A stretch of DNA of 7,753 nucleotides from Bacillota bacterium (GTDB lineage: Bacteria > Bacillota_C > Negativicutes > Sporomusales > Sporomusaceae): positions 1 to 7,753 of the forward strand of contig JAEZQV010000480.1 of the NCBI GenBank assembly GCA_023441125.1, given 5' to 3'. Position numbers and translations under genes: made by a program. Shown piece after piece: positions 1 to 5,947 of the stretch; the first letter of the stretch is position 1; every line of letters begins with the position of its first letter. A model generated the notes under the pieces. That model was not told where the DNA came from and searched no databases. It saw nothing but the letters and a program-made list of their open reading frames with translations.

Positions 1-364
1 GGTCAACGGATTCACCTGCAAGAAAGTCAAGCGGTTCATTGAGATCTGCCCTGATTACATCGGCTTTGCCGCCAAGGCGTTTTTTGGCCATGGCAATCAT
101 CTTGGGGCTAAAGTCAATCGCCACTACGTTAGCGCCCTGCTCAACCAGCCAGTTACTGTACCAGCCGGCGGCGCACCCGGCATCCAGCACCGTTTTCCCC
201 GCAACCGGCGGCAGCAAAGATAGGGTCGCCGGCCGCTCGTAATAGGCGTTAAAGGGCTTAGTGTCCACTTCTTGCAAATAATACTCGGCCATCTGTTCAT
301 AAGAAGCAAAAGAAACCGAAGCCGGATTGATACCGGCAGTATGTTGCCGATGCTGCTGTAGCAT
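1..364 (-). CDS. class I SAM-dependent methyltransferase, N-terminal part (runs off left edge)
   Basis: About 121 codons are visible and the 3' end lies outside the window. The start ATG (complement of 362-364) has a strong ribosome site, GGAGGA at 371-376, six bases upstream. The glycine-rich SAM-binding motif I is clear: VLDAGCAAGWYS, followed by the acidic end of the second strand in VVAIDFSPKMI. An N-terminal segment with the pattern YEQMAEYYLQEVDTKPFNAYYERP precedes it in two pieces, typical of small Methyltransf_11/25-type enzymes. These transfer a methyl group from S-adenosylmethionine to a small molecule or other acceptor in the cytoplasm. Substrate specificity lies in the missing part, so no substrate is proposed. 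The gene lies 88 nt downstream of comB on the same strand and may be cotranscribed, although a GC-rich hairpin sits in the gap. The fold assignment is firm; the role is unknown. Confidence 0.88.
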   Translation of the reverse strand, partial: MLQQHRQHTAGINPASVSFASYEQMAEYYLQEVDTKPFNAYYERPATLSLLPPVAGKTVLDAGCAAGWYSNWLVEQGANVVAIDFSPKMIAMAKKRLGGKADVIRADLNEPLDFLAGESVD

Positions 365-385
365 GATTTATCCTCCGATCGCAGT

Positions 386-406
386 AGGCCGCCCGGACGG
401 CGGCCT
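386..406. repeat. GC-rich 8-bp inverted repeat between comB and the methyltransferase
   Basis: AGGCCGCC (386-393) and GGCGGCCT (399-406) pair perfectly around a five-base loop. On the minus strand the hairpin lies after the comB stop and 22 nt before the methyltransferase start. No T-run follows it, so it is not a standard intrinsic terminator. It could stabilise the comB 3' end or lower read-through. The structure is seen; its function is not. Confidence 0.4.
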
Positions 407-452
407 GTACTAGACATAGCAACAGCGCCACCTGCTTGCCCTGTCCGGCGGT

Positions 453-1169
453 TTAGCCGGCGCTGAGAATAATCCGGCCGTCGCAATATTCGGGGACGAT
501 ATCCATCCGGTCGCTCTGCAGGCAATACCGGACATCCTCTTCCAGCCCCAGATCATACAGCCTGCGGCCGTTGCGGCCGGTACCGGCCACTTCCACCAGC
601 GAAGCCTTTACGCCCTGATACATCGACCAGGCTCCCAGCGCCGCATCAGTCAGTTCTACACCAACCGGGCCCTGCAGACAATCTACCAGCAGACCGGCGC
701 ACAGCGCATCTTCCAGCGAAAACAACCGGTCTGTACCGGCGCAAACAAGGAGAATATCCTTCTGATATTCTTTAGCCTGCCGGCAAACCGCCCGGGCGTT
801 GATAAAGGCGCCGATCAGTGTACGGTACGCGCCTGCGGTCGACTTAATGGCAATGGTGCCGTTGGTGGTAGTCATAATTACGGTTCGTCCCTGTACTTTG
901 CCGGCGGCAAACTCCCGGGGCGAGTTGCCAAAATCAAAGCCGGCGATTTTTATCGACTGCCGCTCGCCGGCCAAAAGCGGCGCTGTAGTCCCCGCCGCCG
1001 CCCGTTTTGCATCCTCGATGCTCTCGACAGGGATAATGGTGTTGCAGCCGTTGTTCATGGCCGTGATAATACTGGTTGTGGCCCGGAATATATCCAGCAC
1101 AATGCAGACAGTGTTCGCAAGCGCCGGCGCCTGCAGCCTGGCCGGGAGGAATCTGACATCAATCTTCAT
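453..1169 (-). CDS. comB: 2-phosphosulfolactate phosphatase (ComB family)
   Basis: The protein has 238 residues, the usual ComB length. Family motifs appear in order: LDIFRATTSI (25-34) near the N-terminus, LLAGER (65-70), GFDFGNSP (77-84), TTTNGT (100-105), CAGT (143-146) and EDALCAG (153-159). ComB is a Mg-dependent phosphatase that converts 2-phosphosulfolactate to sulfolactate. It was defined in coenzyme M synthesis of methanogens, but bacterial homologues exist, including one in Bacillus subtilis (YitC) linked to sulfolactate made during sporulation. The start chosen is the ATG at 1169, with AGGATGG about six bases upstream; an ATG at 1256 would add 29 residues outside the family start and lacks support. 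No other coenzyme M or sulfolactate gene is visible. The enzyme family is confident; the pathway here is inferred. Confidence 0.92.
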   Translation of the reverse strand: MKIDVRFLPARLQAPALANTVCIVLDIFRATTSIITAMNNGCNTIIPVESIEDAKRAAAGTTAPLLAGERQSIKIAGFDFGNSPREFAAGKVQGRTVIMTTTNGTIAIKSTAGAYRTLIGAFINARAVCRQAKEYQKDILLVCAGTDRLFSLEDALCAGLLVDCLQGPVGVELTDAALGAWSMYQGVKASLVEVAGTGRNGRRLYDLGLEEDVRYCLQSDRMDIVPEYCDGRIILSAG

Positions 1170-1199
1170 GTAATACCATCCTATCTTCGTGAAATAGTT

Positions 1200-1211
1200 G
1201 TTGTGCACAAC
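1200..1211. promoter_or_regulatory. 12-bp perfect palindrome upstream of comB
   Basis: GTTGTGCACAAC is a perfect 12-bp palindrome. It lies 31-42 nt upstream of the comB start, in the 184-nt gap after cooS. The position would suit an operator for a dimeric repressor. No convincing promoter hexamers flank it; the best pair is TTGCAG with AATACT at 18 bp. A palindrome of this length can occur by chance, so this is only a candidate. Confidence 0.2.
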
Positions 1212-1275
1212 CTGCAAGCAGTGTGTAGTATTCCCATTCGGCACCAAAGTCTGCAATCCTTTTGCAATTGAAGCG

Positions 1276-1296
1276 AAAAAGGCGTCAAGCCACGCC
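1276..1296 (-). terminator. probable weak intrinsic terminator after cooS
   Basis: On the minus strand GGCGT and ACGCC form a five-base-pair GC-rich stem around a six-base loop and are followed directly by TTTTT (plus strand 1276-1280). It lies about 57 nt downstream of the cooS stop and upstream of comB. The stem is short, so termination may be partial and comB may be reached by read-through. Confidence 0.45.
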
Positions 1297-1353
1297 CCGA
1301 CTTTCAGATTCAGTCAGGGCCTGCTCAACGCCAGCAAGTCTCAGTTATGCCTG

Positions 1354-3300
1354 TTAGTGCTGCTCGGCCAAAGCCTGGGCGGCTTTGGCGCGCATAGCCA
1401 GTTTCCAGGTACGTTCCTCCAGCACTTCGACCAGCCGGTTAACGGCTTTGTGCGGATCCTGTTCAAAAATAAAGAAACCGCCAAACACATCTTCTGCAAT
1501 CTTGGTAACGACCTCATGAACCAGGTTACTGCCGGTAAGCGGCGGAATCACACCGACATGCGTAGGCGTTCCCATGGCTACGTGGTAAGAACCGATGGCC
1601 ACCGACTTTTCGCTCATGGCCTCCGGCGCCGAGGCGACATAGGGAATTTCTGAAACATCCACGCCCATTTCGTTGGCGATCATGGTCTGCAGATCATTGG
1701 ACCGGCTGTTATCGACACAAGAGCCCATATGGAAAATGAGCGGCAGATCGGTTGTCAGGCCGGACTTTTCATTGAGGCGGCCGAGGAATTTCTTAAGGCC
1801 CTCACCGGCATATTTGCTTACGCCTTCGCCGCTTAGCAGCCCTTCTTTGGCAAACGCCTGGGCGGCGCAGCCGGTAGCGACAAGCAGTACGTCGTTTTTG
1901 GCCAGACCTTTGGCAATTTCCGTATGGTTATTGTCGTGCTTGCCTTTCAGGTTGTTGCAGCCGGCAAAAAGCGCTACCCCTTTAATCTCGCCGCTCTGAA
2001 TGGCATCGGTGATAACCCGGATCGGATGCTCCGGATTGATATTTTTAAAGATCTTAAGGAGAGATTCCAAACTAAATCCGGCGACAACAGTATGTTTAAT
2101 TTGTGGAATGCTGACCCGGGAGGCATCCCGTTCCTTATAGGCATTAATGGCCAGGCGGATAATATTTTTCGCACTTTCCAGTGCATTATGCTCATCAAAG
2201 GCATAGTGGTAGGACCCGGGAATTTTCATGATCGGCATGGTGGTAACAATCTTGGTATGGAAGCATTCGGCCAGCGAGCGCAGACTCGGCATGATGCACT
2301 GGACATCGACAACCATGGCGTCCATGGCTCCGGTCAGGACGGCCAGTTCCTGGGTGGCAAAGTTCGTGGCAATAGCCACGCCTTCCCGCATTAAAACCTC
2401 ATTGCCGGTGCAGCAGATACCGACCAGATTGATGCCGGCTGCGCCGGCGGCTTTGGCTTCCTCCTGCATTTCTTTGGCGGCCGCCACCACCATTTGACTC
2501 AGCAGCGGATTGTGGCCGTGCAGGGCAATGTTGACTTTATCGGCTTTAATTGATCCCAGGTTGGCTTCGGTTACCACCGGTACGCCGGTGCCAAACAGGA
2601 TATCGGACAAATCGGTGGCCAGGTGCATGCCGTCATAATCGCACAAAGCCGCCTTGAGGCCGGTAAAAATCAGATTGATGGGGTCGGCATCGTTACCGAC
2701 ATGGGTTTGATGCAGCAAACCGGCCAGGCTGAGATTAATGCCGCTGGGCATAATGGTGGTTTCATTAAATTTTTTCAGCCGGCCTTCAGTGACGGTGTTG
2801 GTAATCCAGGTCAGTTTCGGGTATTCCGCTACCCGGCCAAACTCGTCCAGGGCGGCTTGCGCCACATCCCGGGCAATGGCGTTAACGTCCCGTCCTTCCG
2901 TAGCCACGCCGATTTTCTCGGCCACGGCCATCAGCTTGTCAACATCGGTGATCCGGTAATCTTTCAGCTTGCCCTCGGCGACATGCAGCAGGGTTTCGGC
3001 AATATGCCGGCCATGGTCGGAATGGGCGGCAGCCCCGCCGGCAATGAGCCGGACGGTGTTCCGGGCGACGATGGTGTAATCAGCGGCGCCGCAGATGCCC
3101 TTATTGGCTCCCGGTTTTTTGGGCAGTATGCGGCAGGGTCCCTGCATACATATCCGGCAGCAGATACCCGTGTTGCCGAAATTACAACGCGGCTCTTGTG
3201 CTTTGGCCCGGTCAAATGTAGTCAGGAACCCCAGCTCTTTTGCTCTCTCCAGCATGGGATGAGCGGCAATATCGATTGTATATTTTTCAAAGTCGGACAT
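1354..3300 (-). CDS. cooS: anaerobic carbon monoxide dehydrogenase, catalytic subunit
   Basis: This is the Ni-Fe enzyme that interconverts CO plus water with CO2, two protons and two electrons. It is normally a cytoplasmic homodimer. All cluster ligands are present in its 648 residues. The D- and B-cluster cysteines are C39, C47, C48, C51, C56 and C70, the same numbering as Carboxydothermus CooS-II. The proton-channel histidines H93, H96 and H99 are present. C-cluster ligands come from the HGHNP histidine (261-265), GICCTGN (C296/C297), VDVQC (C335), AGCNN (C448), ATGCAA (C478) and GSCVD (C528), with the catalytic lysine in MSEKS (K565). The start ATG has GGAGGT at 3308-3313, seven bases upstream. 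No cooF, cooC, hydrogenase or acetyl-CoA synthase gene is visible, so the electron acceptor and Ni-insertion partner are not shown. An interrupted small ORF ends 65 nt upstream on the same strand. The assignment is essentially certain. Confidence 0.98.
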   Translation of the reverse strand: MSDFEKYTIDIAAHPMLERAKELGFLTTFDRAKAQEPRCNFGNTGICCRICMQGPCRILPKKPGANKGICGAADYTIVARNTVRLIAGGAAAHSDHGRHIAETLLHVAEGKLKDYRITDVDKLMAVAEKIGVATEGRDVNAIARDVAQAALDEFGRVAEYPKLTWITNTVTEGRLKKFNETTIMPSGINLSLAGLLHQTHVGNDADPINLIFTGLKAALCDYDGMHLATDLSDILFGTGVPVVTEANLGSIKADKVNIALHGHNPLLSQMVVAAAKEMQEEAKAAGAAGINLVGICCTGNEVLMREGVAIATNFATQELAVLTGAMDAMVVDVQCIMPSLRSLAECFHTKIVTTMPIMKIPGSYHYAFDEHNALESAKNIIRLAINAYKERDASRVSIPQIKHTVVAGFSLESLLKIFKNINPEHPIRVITDAIQSGEIKGVALFAGCNNLKGKHDNNHTEIAKGLAKNDVLLVATGCAAQAFAKEGLLSGEGVSKYAGEGLKKFLGRLNEKSGLTTDLPLIFHMGSCVDNSRSNDLQTMIANEMGVDVSEIPYVASAPEAMSEKSVAIGSYHVAMGTPTHVGVIPPLTGSNLVHEVVTKIAEDVFGGFFIFEQDPHKAVNRLVEVLEERTWKLAMRAKAAQALAEQH

Positions 3301-3463
3301 TTCCTTTACCTCCGTATATTCATCATTGGCCAGCCATTTTTCTGTTCTGGCCGGCCCGTAGTGATCTATCTTCCCAAAATACCATTCAAAGACTGTTTTA
3401 TCACCGGGTGCACCTGCTCGTACTGTGCTGCAATCCTTGCTGCCTGGCCTCCAGCGGCATACA

Positions 3464-3499
3464 GCAAGGTACTGCCGGCTCCGATCGGCAGTACCTTGC
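3464..3499. repeat. 14-bp perfect inverted repeat upstream of cooS
   Basis: GCAAGGTACTGCCG (3464-3477) and its exact reverse complement (3486-3499) flank the eight-base loop GCTCCGAT. The structure sits 164-199 nt upstream of the cooS start and inside the interrupted small ORF. Neither strand has a T-run after the stem, so it is not an ordinary terminator. In a cooS transcript it would form a stable stem-loop. It could be an RNA structure, a regulator site or a small repeat insertion. Confidence 0.5.
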
Positions 3500-3579
3500 C
3501 AGTTACGACGCTGTCGTCAAACGCTGCTACGTATAGCCTGATATGCTGGTCGCCTGCCGGCTCCTAACGGCACGCAACC

Positions 3580-3607
3580 GGTATATTTGCCGTACCAAAG
3601 TTGACAA
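3580..3607 (-). promoter_or_regulatory. possible minus-strand promoter upstream of cooS
   Basis: On the minus strand TTGTCA (3602-3607) and TATACC (3580-3585) are 16 bp apart. The -35 box matches the sigma-70 consensus at five of six bases and the -10 box at four of six. It would start a cooS transcript around 3573, with a leader of about 270 nt containing the 14-bp inverted repeat. It lies inside the interrupted ORF, so it would serve cooS but not an intact version of that ORF. A separate perfect TATAAT further upstream (3869-3874, minus) has no good -35 box. Confidence 0.3.
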
Positions 3608-3966
3608 AAACATATTTGACGGTTTCTTCAGTCTGGAGAAGTATAATCCTCATAATGACCCGGCTTTGTAGGCTGCTGGCCCCTGAAAAAGCAAGCAGCA
3701 TGCGGTAAGTGGCGGCTCGTACACCTCTTGGCTGTCATTGAGCCGTGCATGAACATAGGAATGAACAAGCGACCTGCTGTAAAAAAGCGCTCTGGTTATT
3801 CCTCCCTTTAGCTAATTACTCGCCTATACCATCATACCCGGGATAGTATGTATATTGGAGTTAGTTAAATTATACACAAACTTTCTTGCAGGAATATTTC
3901 CCTAACTATAACAGACAGCACAGCCAAACTAAAAGTTTGCCAACACATCGTGTAACCTTGCCTTAC

Positions 3967-4010
3967 CAAAACTTGCGGAAAGCTAAACGAAAGCTTGCAG
4001 AAAGATTACC
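3967..4010 (+). repeat. four 11-bp phased direct repeats, candidate response-regulator site
   Basis: Four adjacent 11-base units read CAAAACTTGCG, GAAAGCTAAAC, GAAAGCTTGCA and GAAAGATTACC, starting at 3967, 3978, 3989 and 4000. The 7-base core GAAAGCT occurs exactly twice, once as GAAAGAT and once as CAAAACT, always with a four-base gap. Seven-base direct repeats with four-base gaps, about one helix turn apart, are the known layout of PhoB/OmpR-family binding sites. The response regulator of this family is encoded about 1.9 kb downstream. The array ends 46 nt before the -35 box of the rightward promoter and also faces cooS. The repeat is seen; the binding partner is inferred. Confidence 0.4.
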
Positions 4011-4056
4011 GGCCAGGCAAGCTGTAGCCGCCATCACGCCGGCCGGCAAATTGTTA

Positions 4057-4085
4057 TTGACTATTCCGCGGGCCTTTGCTAAGAT
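4057..4085 (+). promoter_or_regulatory. sigma-70-like promoter for the sensor-kinase operon
   Basis: TTGACT (4057-4062) and TAAGAT (4080-4085) are separated by the ideal 17 bp. The -35 box matches at five of six bases and the -10 box at four of six. The predicted start near 4092 gives a leader of about 147 nt before the kinase ATG, and this leader contains the 4170-4201 dyad. Confidence 0.5.
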
Positions 4086-4169
4086 ATGGGCATTATGATG
4101 CATATTGGCAAATTATGTCCTGTCTAAAAGAACTCTTTATTGAATTTCAGCTAATAGCAGTACGGCAAG

Positions 4170-4201
4170 CAGCTTTTTTCGGACAGGTCCGGAAAAAGCT
4201 G
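4170..4201 (+). promoter_or_regulatory. 15-bp dyad in the leader of the sensor-kinase operon
   Basis: CAGCTTTTTTCGGAC (4170-4184) pairs with GTCCGGAAAAAGCTG (4187-4201) at all 15 positions, with a single T-G wobble and only two bases between the arms. In RNA the top pairs would open to make a loop. It lies 37 nt before the kinase ATG and is followed by the moderately T-rich CGTTTATTTAG. An upstream segment, CCTGTCT (4119-4125), can pair with GGACAGG (4181-4187), which would break this stem. It may be an attenuator, a protein-binding dyad or a remnant terminator; no choice is possible from sequence alone. Confidence 0.4.
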
Positions 4202-4238
4202 TCGTTTATTTAGGGAAGAATGTAAAGGTGGCCGGGAA

Positions 4239-5903
4239 ATGTTCAACCGCATGCGTCTTAATACCCAGATTATGTTGCTGCTGACGACAACTATATCGCT
4301 GTTAATGCTGTTATATCTGGGCTGGGACAGCTATGTGCAGCGCCGGCAGGCTTTGGAGGATATGCACAAAAGCACGGCCGTGCTGGCGACCTCCCTCATG
4401 TCTACCCGCAATTTCATCGCCCAGAACCAGGATCTCATCAACAAGGATCAGGATGGTTCCATTCATTTCAAAAGTCTCAATCCGTCTGTCGCCATTCGCG
4501 GCATATCGGAACTGTTTAACGGCACGATGGGTTATACCTTTAAACAGACCAACCTGGCCGTGCGCAATCCCCAGAATGCACCCGATCCGTTTGAACGGGA
4601 GATGCTGCGAAAACTGGCCGGCGACAGGAGTCTTGAAGAAGAATGGGCCGTGGACCGTGTCAACGACAAGAAGGTTTTTCGCTATATGCGGCCGCTATAC
4701 TATGACAGCAGCTGTCTGTCCTGTCATGGCGAGCCGGCCGGCCAGCCCGATATTGCCGGCTTTAGCAAGGAAGGACATAAACCCGGCGACTTCGCCGGCG
4801 CTATCAGCATCATTGCCCCGCTGGAACCCCTGGAAGCGAATTACCGCCACATGCTTACCATCCGGCTATTAGCCATCTTTACCCTGTGGCTGACACTGAC
4901 AGCGGCTATTTATTTTATGATCCGCAAAAGCTTCGTGCGGCCGCTGGAGCATATGACGGCTCTGGCCCGGCAAATCGGCCGGGGTGATTTAGCGGTACAA
5001 GACCGGCGTACCATGGAGAACCGCGAAATGCAAACGCTGTATGACAGTTTCCGGGTTATGGCCCAGAACCTTAAGGAATTGCATGACAATCTGGAAAGCA
5101 AAGTCAAGGAGCGTACCGGCGAACTGGCGGCGGCTTACCAGTCCCTGCAGGAACATCAGCAGCAATTGCAGAAGATAAATAAAAAACTGGCCGAAGCCAG
5201 TGAGGTCAAGTCAGAGTTTATTGCCACCATGAGCCATGAACTGCAGACACCGCTGACCGCCATGATGGCCTATGCCGAAATCATTCTGGAATATGGCACG
5301 GAAAATGACATAGTTACCGAATATGTCTATGATATCTACCAAAGCGCCCATCACTTGCTGGATTTAATCCGGGATATTCTCGATCTGTCCAAGGTGGAAA
5401 AAGGCAAATTGCAGCTGCACCCGGCCGTGTTTGAAATCGCCGAAATTACCGCCGTGCTGGAACGGATCTTCCAGCCGCTGACCGCCCGCGCCGGTCTGAC
5501 CCTTACCCTGGAGGTGCCGGCGGAACTGCCAGTGATCCAGGCCGATAAGAACAAAGTAAAGCAGATCCTGATGAATTTATTAGCCAATGCCATTAAGTTT
5601 ACGCCGGCCGGCGGCAGGATCCACCTGGCCGTCAGTTATCTGTCAGCCGGGGACAGCTTGCTGATAATGGTGCAGGACACCGGCAAAGGCATGGCCCCCA
5701 GTGAACTTGCGCTGATTTTCGATTCGTTTTATCAGGCGGATTCCGGCACAACCAAAGAATATGGCGGGACAGGCCTGGGGCTGGCTATTGCCCGGCAGCT
5801 GATCGAATTGCACGGCGGCTCCATTGGGGTGGAAAGTACGCCGGGCCAGGGAAGTACGTTCCGTTTCACCCTGCCGGTACAGCAACTCCCGCCAAAAGCC
5901 TGA
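4239..5903 (+). CDS. membrane histidine kinase with extracytoplasmic c-heme (DUF3365/Tll0287-like) sensor domain
   Basis: The 554-residue protein senses a signal outside the cytoplasmic membrane and phosphorylates a regulator. Domains in order: transmembrane helix about 10-28; extracytoplasmic DUF3365-like domain about 30-205 with the heme c motif CLSCH (C159, C162, H163); second helix about 207-227; HAMP linker 228-280; coiled coil 281-322; HisKA domain with SHELQTPLT (phospho-acceptor H333); ATPase domain with N-box around N446-N450, DTGKGM (D480) and GGTGLGLAI (509-517). All catalytic motifs are intact. The usual R after SHEL is Q here. The start ATG has AAAGGTGG about seven bases upstream. 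It precedes its likely partner regulator by 44 nt. Heme domains of this kind are known or proposed to sense redox state or small gases; the ligand here is not shown by sequence. Divergence from cooS makes CO or redox a reasonable guess. Confidence 0.93.
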   Translation: MFNRMRLNTQIMLLLTTTISLLMLLYLGWDSYVQRRQALEDMHKSTAVLATSLMSTRNFIAQNQDLINKDQDGSIHFKSLNPSVAIRGISELFNGTMGYTFKQTNLAVRNPQNAPDPFEREMLRKLAGDRSLEEEWAVDRVNDKKVFRYMRPLYYDSSCLSCHGEPAGQPDIAGFSKEGHKPGDFAGAISIIAPLEPLEANYRHMLTIRLLAIFTLWLTLTAAIYFMIRKSFVRPLEHMTALARQIGRGDLAVQDRRTMENREMQTLYDSFRVMAQNLKELHDNLESKVKERTGELAAAYQSLQEHQQQLQKINKKLAEASEVKSEFIATMSHELQTPLTAMMAYAEIILEYGTENDIVTEYVYDIYQSAHHLLDLIRDILDLSKVEKGKLQLHPAVFEIAEITAVLERIFQPLTARAGLTLTLEVPAELPVIQADKNKVKQILMNLLANAIKFTPAGGRIHLAVSYLSAGDSLLIMVQDTGKGMAPSELALIFDSFYQADSGTTKEYGGTGLGLAIARQLIELHGGSIGVESTPGQGSTFRFTLPVQQLPPKA

Positions 5904-5947
5904 TGAGTTAAACACCGCTCGTATTTCTAAGAGAAAGGGCGATAGGA

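Larger units (their letters stand above)
3366..3653 (-). pseudogene. small ORF with an in-frame TAG, directly upstream of cooS
   Basis: From ATG (complement of 3651-3653) the frame runs 29 codons to a TAG at 3564-3566. The same frame then continues 65 more codons to a second TAG at 3366-3368. Both halves read like real protein. The first contains KYVFVNFGTANIPVACR. The second begins EPAGDQHIRLYVAAFDDS, followed by a glycine/alanine-rich stretch (KVLPIGAGSTLLYAAGGQAA) and an amphipathic C-terminal helix ending NGILGR. The second half has no ATG, GTG or TTG near its beginning, so it cannot easily be translated alone. The ribosome site of the first ATG is weak (GGG about seven bases upstream). 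I do not recognise the family. It may be a gene broken by a nonsense mutation, a sequencing error at one base, or a UAG read as an amino acid such as pyrrolysine. Its position 65 nt before cooS suggests cotranscription. The coding look is my judgement from the translation and codons. Confidence 0.45.
3654..4238. other. 585-nt divergent intergenic region between the cooS unit and the sensor-kinase operon
   Basis: No convincing gene is seen here. The longest open frame (3886-4098, plus) begins with TTG, has no ribosome site and gives a basic, low-information peptide. The left half holds short imperfect stems and a repeated ATGAAC pair near 3750-3766, with no known RNA family recognised. A minus-strand TATAAT lies at 3869-3874. 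The right half holds the four phased repeats, a plus-strand promoter and a leader dyad, each listed separately. The local A+T content rises around 3840-3990, consistent with a regulatory region. Confidence 0.6.

Noticed and set aside
124..525. Minus-strand open frame of 133 codons overlapping comB and the methyltransferase
   Set aside because: It is in a different frame from both recognised genes, and its translation has no family features.
1170..1256. Upstream ATG extending ComB by 29 residues
   Set aside because: The added segment is not ComB-like. The internal ATG at 1169 has a ribosome site and begins with the usual family start MKIDVRFLP.
2623..3567. Long plus-strand open frame of 314 codons opposite cooS
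   Set aside because: It is antisense to the certain cooS gene and to the small ORF. It shows no family motifs and is explained by GC-rich coding on the other strand.
3601..3647. TTGACA and TATAAT on the plus strand looking like a promoter
   Set aside because: TTGACA (3601) is 35 bp from TATAAT (3642), and the nearer TTGACG (3616) is 20 bp away. Neither spacing is suitable for sigma-70.
3716..3765. GAGCCGTGCATGAAC resembling half of a group II intron domain V
   Set aside because: The matching second strand and GAAA-type loop are missing on both strands, and no reverse transcriptase is nearby.
3795..3815. Strong GGGAGGA ribosome-site-like sequence on the minus strand
   Set aside because: No ATG, GTG or TTG follows at usable spacing, and no open coding frame starts there.
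3886..4098. 70-codon open frame on the plus strand upstream of the kinase
   Set aside because: It starts with TTG and has no ribosome site. It encodes a basic, low-information peptide and overlaps the phased repeats and the predicted promoter.
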